NCBI GenBank assembly: GCA_905221605.1
Contig: CAJNDS010002428.1
Location: 1 to 64,000 of the forward strand
DNA length: 64,000 bases
Direction of reading: 5' to 3'
Origin: Symbiodinium natans
Lineage: Eukaryota > Sar > Dinophyceae > Suessiales > Symbiodiniaceae
The position numbers were made by a program, and so were the translations under genes. Below are positions 17,400 to 26,564 of the stretch, piece after piece; position 1 is the stretch's first letter, and each line of letters opens with the position of its first letter. The notes under the pieces are model-generated. The model saw only the letters and a program-made list of their open reading frames with translations. It searched no databases and was not told where the DNA came from.

Positions 17400-18150
17400 G
17401 GACAACTGAGGGCTCAGTTGACGCAACTTTCGAGCGCTCAACCCACAAAGACTCAAGGGAGAGCCAATGCAGCTTGCAAAGTGTTTACAGTGCGAAATCC
17501 AAAGCCAAGCTTTGGATTCTTCTTGCAGCGGGCGCTTACAAGGAACTGCGCAATGCTGAAGCTCCAGCTACACAGCAAACACAGCACCAAGCACGCCTAC
17601 GCCTCCAGGGTCCTAGAGGAGGCTGCTACCTACGTGTAGGTTAGACCTTTTGCGGACTTCCACCCCTTCTACGGCGTCTCTGGTGGCTTGACCACCTCGA
17701 GCAACGAAGCTCAAGCCAAAGGACAAGCCAAGAATGTATTACGCCAACTATTTGTCTTCTGCCTTCACCATGGATCCGCATTGTGCACGTCCGAATCGCC
17801 ACGCGTCTTGATGGAGGTCACTCCAGGGCACTGTCAGTTGTCTCCAGTAACTTGGGAACAGTGCAAGGGTCTTTCAGCTTTTCTTTTTTCAGCTCTCAAC
17901 TCCGGGACCCTCATGATTTGCCGTAGCCGGGATGAGCTTGTAGCTGCTGTGTTGCCAGAGTGAGCCTCGGTATTTTTCATATGAGAACCTCAAAAAAAAA
18001 GACTGAGTCAGTCGAAAGGAGCACTCTGGATGAGAGGTAGTCGGCTTTTGCTTTGCACGGGCGCAAGGGGATGTTTGTTGCCTGAAAGCAGGCCGGACTA
18101 GCAGCGCAGGAACGTGCCAACACATTAAAACCTTTGCGTAACGCACTGGG
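17400..18150. other. No gene recognised between element and duplication
   Basis: Short open frames only; none resembles a known protein. The stretch separates the 5' end of the retroelement from the first segmental-duplication copy. Confidence 0.4.
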
Positions 18151-18750
18151 AGGGATACCAGAAGTGCGTTCAGTGTGCAAGCAAGAGCGTCAAAGTGGGT
18201 GTCAATCAGAGCCAAGTTTCCTGCAGCGCTTTGTTAAGAACATGGCTGAGCTGGCTGCGTGTGCCAGCCGCCGAGTTTTTTTCCCAGTTTTGTTCCCCCT
18301 CATACAATCGAATCCCCTCGAAGTGGAGTCCTCGCTGTAGAAAGCTTGTATCAAGGATTCCGCGGCCTTCGTGGTGCAGAGCTTGTGCTGGACGCCAGGA
18401 GCAGCTCACGTTAACCGTCGTAATACAAGTCGTTGCAAGACTGCGTGTCAGCACGGGCTGAAGTTGTCTCTCATCTTCGAGATGGTGCGTGCGACACTTT
18501 ACTAGACATGTTGTTGGGCTCAAGAGGTCTTTGGCTGCAGTTTATGCCGGTCTAGACAGTGCAGCAGAAGCTCCGATCTCCCCCCCCCCGCCCCTGGAGA
18601 ACCGTGCGAGAGCGACGTGCGACGGCCCCGTTGTATTCATGACATGTGGTAGCGAGCCCATTTGCTCTCAAAGTGCTGCTAGGCTCTACCGCATTAGCAG
18701 CCTCTGCGCCTGGGAGCGAAAGTGCTCAAGTGAAGGTGCGAGATGCCAAG

Positions 18751-20027
18751 TAGTGAATTTCACCGAGGAGGGTTGGCAGTTCTGGGATGTCCGAATTAAA
18801 GGGGATATGGCCAGTAACAAATTTACGCAGCGTTGCTGCCGCTCTGATGTTGGCAAGATATTTTTTTGAAGGCAGACTAATGTTGCTTTGAATGTTTTTG
18901 GCTTGTGGGTCCTGCAGACTTGTGCAGTTGCCTGAGCTGATTACTTGTCGTCCTATCTTGTTGCGTGTGTCTGTCCATTATAAACCTCATTCATCCTGTT
19001 TGCGCTGCACCGCAGCAAGAGGTGGCAATCCCTACTCCCCTCCCTCGGGATTCAGACCTCGACGGGATTCCCCCCCGTTGGGTTGAAATCAGCCCTGCCA
19101 GTCACACAGGCTGGGGGCCGCGGGTAGGTTTTTTTGTGTTACGCGGAGCGGCCGGACGTGGTGGCGCGAAAATGCCTTTGCGTCAGCAGATTTGTATTTT
19201 CGAAAAAAATCCAATAAAATCTTGTTTTCGCGGCCAAAATCCCGCCAAACCAGCCCGCAGTCTCCAGCCAAATTTCCAGACCCACGGCTCCCACGCCCGG
19301 CCTCCGCCCCCGACTCTCCCCGACTCTCCCCGACTCTCCCCGACTCTCCCCGACTTGCCTCCTTTCTAATCACCTCTCGACCTCCCCCGCCCCCCGACTC
19401 TCCCCGACTCTCCCCGACTCTCCTCGACTCTCCCCGCCTCCGGCTCTCCCCCGACTCTCCCCGACTCTCGCGCGATCCCCCGCTGCCCAGAAATCCCAAA
19501 AACGCGTTCCGTGATTGTTTTCGCGGTTTTCGCGGTTTTCGTGCACCGCTCTGGAATTTGCGCGTCCCGAGGTTTTTGCTGGCTGACATCCTGTCCCGTG
19601 TGCTTTTGCAGACGGGCGTACTCTCAAAGTTTCGTGATGCGCCTGGTCTGCCTGGTGCCCAAGTGCTATGTCGTTGTGGCTTGTAGGCTCAATCTGACAT
19701 GTGCAGCGGCGTTGCGCTGACCTCATGCTGAGCATGAGCTTGCGTCTTGTAACTTTCCACCAGCGCAGCCAGATAAATGATGCTTATGTTGTGTGGGCCG
19801 GATAAATGATGTTCGTGTTGTGTGCCTGTGGGTTGTTTGGTGCCGGGTTTGCAAACCATTCGTGCGCAAAGAGCAACTTGAGCTTGGTAGCGCCTTTTGA
19901 GATAACAACCTACGAACGCTTTTGTTTCGGCAGAAAGAACGACGTGATGCGCTGGTCATGTTTCTGGGTTTTGGGATTACTCGTTAAGCCGAATTTGCCG
20001 ACCACGGCGAAAATTGCTAATGCCAAG
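18751..20027. mobile_element. 1.28-kb insertion in copy A bounded by ATGCCAAG direct repeats
   Basis: Copy B reads continuously through GCGAGATGCCAAGTCCAAAG. In copy A the sequence runs GCGAGATGCCAAG (ending 18750), then 1,277 bp, then again ATGCCAAGTCCAAAG (repeat at 20020-20027). The extra DNA is therefore precisely bounded by an 8-bp direct repeat, as expected for a target-site duplication or for a dinoflagellate-style repeat-bounded intron. No transposase or terminal inverted repeat was seen. The boundaries do not give a standard GT/GC-AG intron when the repeat is slid. Confidence 0.7.
19308..19485 (+). repeat. CCGACTCTCC decamer tandem repeat
   Basis: Repeated CCGACTCTCC and close variants run through this pyrimidine-rich stretch inside the 1.28-kb insertion. 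It makes low-complexity Ser/Arg/Pro open frames on both strands, which I do not regard as genes. Confidence 0.8.
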
Positions 20028-21420
20028 TCCAAAGAAGCGGAGGTCGTGGGCATTCTGCGCCCAGGCAGCTACGTCAAGGTGGAGGAGATTCGTCACAAAG
20101 CTGCAAGGGTGGAGTACATGACCACAGGCCTGAATCTTCAGGGCTGGATCGTGTTGAGCAAAAATTCTCAGCCTGTCCTCCGTGAAGATCCGTTTTTGAC
20201 ATCAGACCGGCCACAAGCTGGGCCCCGCTTTGCAAAGAGTCCGCATGCAGCAAAATGTGATGCAAGGAGGCGGCGCGGAAGCGTCACTTGCCGGGATGCC
20301 TTGCACGCGAAACTCAGCAGAACCCTTGCGACCGGCCTTTCCAGAAAGCCCACCGACTGACGTGCAAGCACAGTTGCGCACAGGCAGCTCTTCCCAGTAG
20401 CAATCCGTCAACGCGCCGGTGGGCGACTACCGAGACTTGCCTGCTGCGGCATGGCGCAAGATCCACGACAAGTTCGAGGGCCGCCACTCCCACGACGCAG
20501 AGTCGTTAAACTGCTGTGCGGGCGATCGTCGCAGTCTGCCTGCTGCGGCATGGCGTGAGATCCACAGGCAGTTTGAAAGTTCTGGCAGCGCCTGTGTGGG
20601 AGATCATCGCGTGCTTCCGGTTGCAGCGTGGAGCAGGATCCACAAGCAATTCGAATGTTGTGGCAGCGCCTGTGTGGGAGATCATCGCGTGCTTCCGGTT
20701 GCATCATGGAGCAGGATCCACGAGCAATTCCAATGTTCTGGCAGCGCCTGGAGATCATCGCGTAGCGTGGAGCAGGATCCACAAGCAATTCGAAAGTTCT
20801 GGCAGCGCCTGTGTGGGAGATCATCGCGTGCTTCCGGTTGCAGCATGGAGCAGGATCCACGAGCAATTCCAATGTTCTGGCAGCGCCTGTGTGGGAGATC
20901 ATCGCGTGCTTCCGGTTGCAGCATGGAGCAGGATCCACAAGCAATTCGAAAGTTCTGGCAGCGCCTGTGTGGGAGATCATCGCGTGCTTCCGAATGCAGC
21001 ATGGAGCAGGATCCACAAGCAATTCGAAAGTTCTGGCAGCGCCTGTGTGGGAGATCATCGCGTGCTTCCGGTTGCAGCATGGAGCAGGATCCACAAGCAA
21101 TTCGAAAGTTCTGGCAGCGCCTGTGTGGGAGATCATCGCGTGCTTCCGGTTGCAGCGTGGAGCAGGATCCACAAGCAATTCGAATGTTCTGGCAGCGCCT
21201 GTGTGGGAGATCCTCGCGCGCTTCCGCTTGCAGCATGGAGCAGGATCCACAAGCAATTCGAATGTTCTGGAAGCGCCTGTGTGGGAGATCATCGTACCTT
21301 GCCCGTTGCAGCGTGGTACAAAATCCACAAGCAGTTTGATGTCGCTTGTGGCAGACCCCCGGCACCAGCCACTTTGAGTTGGGCCACCGGGTCTCTGTGC
21401 TGCAGCCGGTTGAGATTCTA
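20022..21420 (+). pseudogene. SH3b-like plus 26-aa repeat protein, copy A (frame-broken)
   Basis: The block at 20022-20195 encodes AKSKEAEVVGILRPGSYVKV followed by a segment ending LQGWIVLSKNSQP. Its hydrophobic/Gly spacing resembles a bacterial-type SH3 (SH3b) fold. Downstream is a 26-aa repeat of the form GDHRxLPVAAWxxIHKQFE(S/C)SGSACV. Relative to copy B, copy A has insertions after GATCCG (two extra T) and near 20222, which put the SH3b part and the repeats in different frames. A further deletion at 20750-20765 breaks the array. I infer an ancestral protein with an SH3b head and a repeat tail. The function is unknown; conserved Trp and Gly-Asp suggest a carbohydrate- or protein-binding scaffold, but that is a guess. 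Confidence 0.55.
20540..21345 (+). repeat. 78-bp tandem array A (mostly S-type units)
   Basis: About ten units of 78 bp. Nine are of an S-type (CTTCCGGTTGCAGC.TGGAGC, encoding VLPVAAWSRIH) and the last is Y-type (ACCTTGCCCGTTGCAGCGTG, encoding TLPVAAWYKIH). One unit has internal deletions near 20750-20765. Confidence 0.9.
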
Positions 21421-22054
21421 AGTTCTGGACGCTGTGCACCGAATCGGAGCAAGCTGGTCAGAAACAAAATGAGTTCACATGTACGAGGTTAGCTGGAGGC
21501 CACATCCTGAATCCGTCCACAAGCCTTAAGCTTCAAATTCAGCTCTTGAAAGCCTGAAGTCAGGAGACAGCGACGAGGAGGCTGACAGCGCCGTCGCCTA
21601 GCAGCCTGGCGCGCGCCTGCACCTTGACAGGTGCCGCGTCTAGGAGGGTTTACTTGGGGATCGGGTGCATATAGTAAGTAGGCGCAGGTAATTACAAGTG
21701 TGCCCGAAACCTATTCGGAGCCATCCTAAATAGTAACCCAACTTTAGCTCTACTTACTATGTCATTTTTGGGGGACATGCGACATGGAACCGCGCGCGGT
21801 ATCGCATGTGGTTGCTCGCCTGTCACCGGCCCTCCCCCACCGCATGTTTGGCGTTTTTTGGGGGTTGATTCGAGGTTTGGCCTGTGAGTTTGTGATGCTG
21901 TTGGGTGAGGCATTTTCGCACGTGCATCGTCTATGTGCACAAGGTTGGCTCATTGCCATTCCTTCCAACGCTTAGCAGATCAGAGAAGGTAGCAGTTCAG
22001 AAGGGTGCATTTTTGCTTTAATAGCGAGAATGGAGGGGCGGGGTGGAACTGGCC

Positions 22055-22150
22055 AGAGGCAGCACGTAGATCGATCACCCGTTTAGTTTGGTCCTAGCAC
22101 TATTGGGTTGGAAACAAGCGTCGCGTCTAGGCCCAAGGTTCTTCCCGAGC
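22055..22150 (+). repeat. Dispersed 5' module, copy 1
   Basis: Contains GTAGATCGATCACCCGTT and GGTCCTAGCACTATTGGGTT, then GCGTCTAGGCCCAAGGTTCT. Homologous modules lie at about 25594-25710 and 31552-31655. It sits directly upstream of duplication copy B and may be a shared promoter or 5' UTR segment. Confidence 0.6.
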
Positions 22151-23019
22151 CACACAGAAGCATTTTCCTCCGCAGTCCCAGAAGTATGTTCAGTGTGCGA
22201 GCAAGAGCGTCAAAGTGGGTGTCTATCAGAGCAACGAGTTTCCTGCAGCGCTTTGTTAAGAACATGGCTGAGCTGGCTGCGTGTGCCAGCCGCCGAGTTT
22301 TTTTCTCCCAGTGTTTTCTCCTCATACAAGCTCGAATCCCCCCGAAGTGGAGTCCTCGCTGTAGAAAGCTTGTGTCAAGGATCCCGCGGAGCAGCTCGGG
22401 CCCTTCGTGGTACAGAGCTTGTGCTGGCGCCAGGAGCAGCTTCACGTTAACCGTCGTCATGCAAGACGTTGCAAGACTGCGTGTCAGCACGGGCTGAAGT
22501 TGTCTCTCATCTTCGAGATGGTGACTGTAACCGTGCGACACTTTGGCGCCTTTGAGGATTGTGAGAAGCTTATGCAGTTTATACCGGTCTGGCCGCTCTT
22601 TGAGTGGGCAGCGCAGGGGGGCGGAAGGAAGAGTGGGGAGGGGGGGGGGGCCATGGATTCCGCTGCGGCCGTTTGCCGCAGTGGAGCGGAGGATCCTCGG
22701 CTCCTCGGCCGCCAGTCCATCAGTGGACAGCAGCAAATACAGCAGAAGCTCCGACTGGAGGACCCGCCGTGCTTTGCAAGCCAGACCCCTGTCGCTGTTG
22801 AGATTGCTTGAGCTTGCTGGTTCATGGGTAGTTGCAACTCGGGCCATGAAGAGCGCCAGGAGTTGCAAGCTCCAGGGCGAGAGCGACGTGCGACGGCCCC
22901 GTTGTATTCATGACATGTGGTAGCGAAAGCCCATTTGCTCTCAAAGTGCTGCCAGGCTCTACCGCATAAGCAGCCCCTGCGCCCTGGGAGGGCGAAAGTG
23001 CTACAAGAAGTGAAGGTGC

Positions 23020-25239
23020 GAGATGCCAAGTCCAAAGAAGCGGAGGTCGTGGGCATTCTGCGCCCAGGCAGCTACGTCAAGGTGGAGGAGATTCGTCACA
23101 AAGCTGCAAGGGTGGAGTACATGACCACAGGCCTGAATCTTCAGGGCTGGATCGTGTTGAGCAAAAATTCTCAGCCTGTCCTCCGTGAAGATCCGTTTGA
23201 CATCAGACCGGCCACAAGCTGGGCTTTGCAAAGAGTCCGCGTGCAGCAAAATGTGATGCAAGGAGGCGGGGCGGAAGCGTCACTGCCGGGATGCCTTCCG
23301 CAAAACTCAGCAGAACCCTTGCGACCGGCCTTTCCAGAAAGCCCACCGACTGACGTCCAAGCACAGTTGCGCACAGGCAGCTCTTCCCAGCAGCAATCCG
23401 TCAACGCGCCGGTGGGCGACTACCGAGACTTGCCTGCTGCGGCATGGCGCAAGCCGCCACTCCCACGACGCAGAGTCGTTAAACTGCTATGCGGGCGATC
23501 ATCGCAGTCTGCCTGCTGCGGCATGGCGTGAGATCCACAGGCAGTTTGAAACTTCTGGCAGCGCGTGTGTGGGAGATCATCGCGTGCTTCCGGTTGCAGC
23601 ATGGAGCAGGATCCACAGGCAATTCGAATGTTCTGGCAGCGCCTGTGCGGGAGATCATCGCGTGCTTCCGGTTGCAGCATGGAGCAGGATCCACAAGCAA
23701 TTCGAATGTTCTGGCAGCGCCTGTGTGGGAGATCATCGTACCTTGCCCGTTGCAGCGTGGTACAAAATCCACAAGCAATTCGAAAGTTCTGGCAGCGCCT
23801 GTGTGGGAGATCATCGTACCTTGCCCTTTGCAGCGTGGTACAAAATCCACGAGCAATTCGAAAGTTCTGGCAGCACCTGTGTGGGAGATCGTCGTACCTT
23901 GCCCGTTGCAGCGTGGTACAAAATCCACAAGCAATTCGAAAGTTCTGGCAGCGCCTGTGTGGGAGATCATCGTACCTTGCCCGTTGCAGCATGGTACAAA
24001 ATCCACAAGCAAATCGAAAGTTCTGGCAGCGCCTGTGTGGGAGATCATCGTACCTTGCCCGTTGCAGCGTGGTGCAAAATCCACAAGCAATTCGAAAGTT
24101 CTGGCAGCGCCTGTGTGGGAGATCATCGTACCTTGCCCGTTGCAGCGTGGTGCAAAATCCACAAGCAATTCGAAAGTTCTGGCAGCGCCTGTGTGGGAGA
24201 TCATCGTACCTTGCCCGTTGCAGCGTGGTACAAAATCCACAAGCAATTCGAAAGTTCTGGCAGCGCCTGTGTGGGAGATCATCGTACCTTGCCCGATGCA
24301 GCGTGGCACAAAATCCACAAGCAATTCGAAAGTTCTGGCAGCGCCTGTGTGGGAGATCATCGTACCTTGCCCGTTGCAGCGTGGTGCAAAATCCACAAGC
24401 AATTCGAAAGTTCTGGCAGCGCCTGTGTGGGAGATCATCGTACCTTGCCCGTTGCAGCGTGGTACAAAATCCACAAGCAATTCGAAAGTTCTGGCAGCGC
24501 CTGTGTGGGAGATCATCGTACCTTGCCCGTTGCAGCGTGGTACAAAATCCACAAGCAAATCGAAAGTTCTGGCAGCGCCTGTGTGGGAGATCATCGTACC
24601 GTGCCAGTTGCAGCGTGGTCCAACATCCACAAGCAATTCGAAAGTTCTGGCAGCGCCTGTGTGGGAGATCATCGTACCTTGCCCATTGCAGCGTGGTCCA
24701 ACATCCACAAGCAATTCGAAAGTTCTGGCAGCGCCTGTGTAGGAGGTCATCATACCTTGCCCATTGCAGCGTGGTGCAAAATCCACAAGCAATTCGAAAG
24801 TTCTGGCAGCGCCTGTGTAGGAGATCATCGTACCTTGCCCGTTGCAGCGTGGTGCAAAATCCACAAGCAATTCGAATGTTCTGGCAGCGCCTGTGTGGGA
24901 GATCATCGTACCTTGCCCGTTGCAGCGTGGTACAAAATCCACAAGCAATTCGAAAGTTCTGGCAGCGCCTGTGTGGGAGAAAATCGTACCTTGCCCGTTG
25001 CAGCGTGGTGCAAAATCCACAAGCAATTCGAAAGTTCTGGCAGCGCCTGTGTGGGAGATCATCGTACCTTGCCTGTTGCAGCGTGGTACCAAATCCACAG
25101 GCAGTTTGATGTCGCTTGCGGCAGACCCCCGGCACTAGCCAGTTTGAGTTGGTGGGCGGCCTTTTGTAATGCCGCCACCGAGTCTCTGTGCTGCAGCCGG
25201 TTGAGCCATCTGCGTGCAGTCGTTTTTGGTCAGGAGTAG
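23020..25239 (+). pseudogene. SH3b-like plus 26-aa repeat protein, copy B (frame-broken)
   Basis: The SH3b-like block (23023-23197) runs in one frame through a Pro/Gln-rich linker into the first repeat (GDYRDLPAAAWRK). A 20-bp deletion relative to copy A, just after GCGCAAG at about 23452, then shifts the frame. The remaining repeats (23480-25115) are in a different frame that stays open to 25239. About 20 repeats of 26 aa follow, with invariant LP.AAW..IH.QFE. The array is also open in other frames because 78 is divisible by three and the unit lacks stops there. Those alternative frames, including 539- and 673-codon minus-strand frames, are not evidence of genes. Copy B would be expressible only if the 20-bp gap is an assembly error or lies in an intron. 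Confidence 0.55.
23490..25115 (+). repeat. 78-bp tandem array B (mostly Y-type units)
   Basis: About 21 units of 78 bp. After one divergent and two S-type units, about 18 consecutive Y-type units follow (GATCATCGTACCTTGCCCGT core) with few substitutions, indicating recent expansion or homogenisation. Confidence 0.9.
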
Positions 25240-25593
25240 GGTGCTGTATGAGGTGAGCTGGAGGCCACATCCTGAATCCCTCAAAAGCCCTAAGCTTTAA
25301 GATGCAGCTCCTAAAAGCCTGAAGTGAGGAGACAGCGACGAGGAGGCTGACCGCGCCGGCGCCTAGCAGCCGAGCACGCGCCTGCACCCTGCGGTGCCGC
25401 ATCCAGGGTTTTATTGGAGGAACATGGTAAGTAGGTACCAAGTAGAGTTACAAGTGTGCCCTAAACACACACCACCTCAAGTTTTCTTAGTTCTCTTCGG
25501 GGCAGCTGTGGCAGTGGTCGCCCGAAAGTGTTCTTGCAACATTGGAAGTAACTAGCATTGGAGCTCCAAAATCTTTGTTACGTGCTGGAACAC

Positions 25594-25710
25594 ACAGGCA
25601 ACAGGTAGATCGATCACACGTTGAGGCTTTGTGCTTTGGATCTTTCTCGTCGTAGCACTACTTGGTTGAAAAAGCTTCACGTCTAGGCTCAACATTGACG
25701 CCAGCGTGTG
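25594..25710 (+). repeat. Dispersed 5' module, copy 2
   Basis: Contains GGCAACAGGTAGATCGATCA, CGTTGAGGCTTTG and TAGCACTACTTGGTTGAAAA, matching the modules at about 22055 and 31552. It lies about 0.9 kb upstream of the membrane-protein gene at 26565. Confidence 0.65.
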
Positions 25711-26530
25711 AGGGTGCAGAAACTTGGATTCAAGGCACACATAGGCACACATCCAACTACATAAGCGTTGTGTGCATTTGCGAATGCCAAAGTGGTTCAC
25801 TGCTAGCTGCCCCGTCGGTGGTCGACATCCCCTGCGGGCTAAGCATCACCGCTTGGTAAGGTCAACCCAGGTGAGGCCCATCTGTTGGATGCCGTTGCAG
25901 CTGGGTACACGATCCACCTGATTTCCTCTGGAGATACCAGTGCGGTGTGCGGTTCTTAGGTCGAGTTCCCACTTTCTTTCCTGGAGGTCTTCCTCGCGGT
26001 TGGGCTTTGCTCGCCGTGCAGACGAGGCAACCCTAAACCCTAAACCCCAAACCCCAAACCCTACCCTAGACCCCAAGAGTCCAGAACTCCCTTCTGCGTC
26101 CCGTTGCCGACTGGAGCCCAGCATCCGTAGCTGTGAGCGAATAAAACACCATCTTTGTCGCCGAAGCAAATCTAGTGCATGTTGCTGACACCATGCTTCC
26201 GGTGCAACCGGTAGAGGCCAGCCCGTGTTAAGCCAGCAAAAGCCAACAAATGAAAGTCGCATGCTTATGTGGACAAGCATGCCCGTGTTGCGGCGAGGAC
26301 TCCAGTCTTTTCGGCTCCTGCAAAGTTTGCATCTGCAGCAGAAACGTGCCGTTTACCTGGGTTTCTTGTACGCACCTTGTTCAACGTAGCCGAAAACAAG
26401 TCTCTAACCGCACGGCCCTTAGAAGCGCCGCCGCTTGGTGTTGTGTGTGCGTGTGTGCTCTGACAGGTGGCTGTGTCCCGGTATGAGTTGAGGCAGCCGT
26501 GTGAGCCCATGCTGACCTGCATTGCCGCAG
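25711..26530. other. Upstream region of the membrane-protein gene; no coding exon assigned
   Basis: Similar in parts to 31660-32260, including a TGAAA.T.GACATGCTTA.. .GGACAA stretch and CCATGCTTCCGGTGCAA, so it belongs to a duplicated 5' region. It holds a short telomere-like patch at 26031-26072 (CCCTAAACCCTAAACCCC). Confidence 0.5.
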
Positions 26531-26553
26531 GCATTTGGCTCATTTGGCTCCAG
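26531..26553 (+). other. Possible relic of the dinoflagellate spliced leader, tandem
   Basis: Two adjacent copies of CATTTGGCTC lie about 12 bp upstream of the ATG at 26565. They resemble the 3' part of the conserved dinoflagellate spliced leader (ending CATTTTGGCTCAAG). Relic leaders upstream of the start codon mark genes that passed through a spliced mRNA. The match is short and one T is missing in each copy, so this is tentative. Confidence 0.35.
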
Positions 26554-26564
26554 CCTGTCTGGCC

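Larger units (their letters stand above)
405..17400 (-). mobile_element. Giant DNMT-bearing LINE-like retrotransposon
   Basis: All long minus-strand frames of the window are collinear here: ORF1, DNMT ORF2, APE-RT-RNase H ORF3, a polymerase-like remnant, and further unknown ORFs. The confident core is 5166-17042 and the 5' repeat array extends it to about 17380-17400. No long terminal repeats were seen at the edges by eye, and an APE endonuclease rather than an integrase is encoded, both in favour of a non-LTR element. No target-site duplication could be identified. The 3' limit is uncertain: the frames at 405-4241 are included because they are contiguous and co-oriented, but they could be host sequence. 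An element of 12-17 kb would be unusually large for a LINE. Confidence 0.75.
18150..21690 (+). repeat. Segmental duplication copy A
   Basis: Collinear with 22170-25440. Shared landmarks, in order, are a segment beginning GTTCAGTGTGC.AGCAAGAG (18167 and 22189), a near-identical SH3b-like coding block (20022-20195 and 23023-23197), a 78-bp tandem array (to about 21345 and 25115) and a tail containing GCTGGAGGCCACATCCTGAA (about 21491 and 25258). Copy A is longer because of a 1.28-kb insertion; its tandem array is shorter. Confidence 0.85.
22170..25440 (+). repeat. Segmental duplication copy B
   Basis: Second copy of the segment at 18150-21690, without the 1.28-kb insertion and with a longer 78-bp array. 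A short 5' module (about 22055-22150) precedes it, and that module also occurs at about 25594 and 31552. Confidence 0.85.

Noticed and set aside
19089-19735. Ser/Arg/Gly-rich proteins on both strands
   Set aside because: They come from the CCGACTCTCC decamer repeat inside the 1.28-kb insertion.
23420-25441. Long minus-strand open frames (673 and 539 codons) across the 78-bp array
   Set aside because: The unit length is a multiple of three and lacks stops in several frames, so long frames arise automatically. The + strand frame is the one joined to the SH3b-like block.
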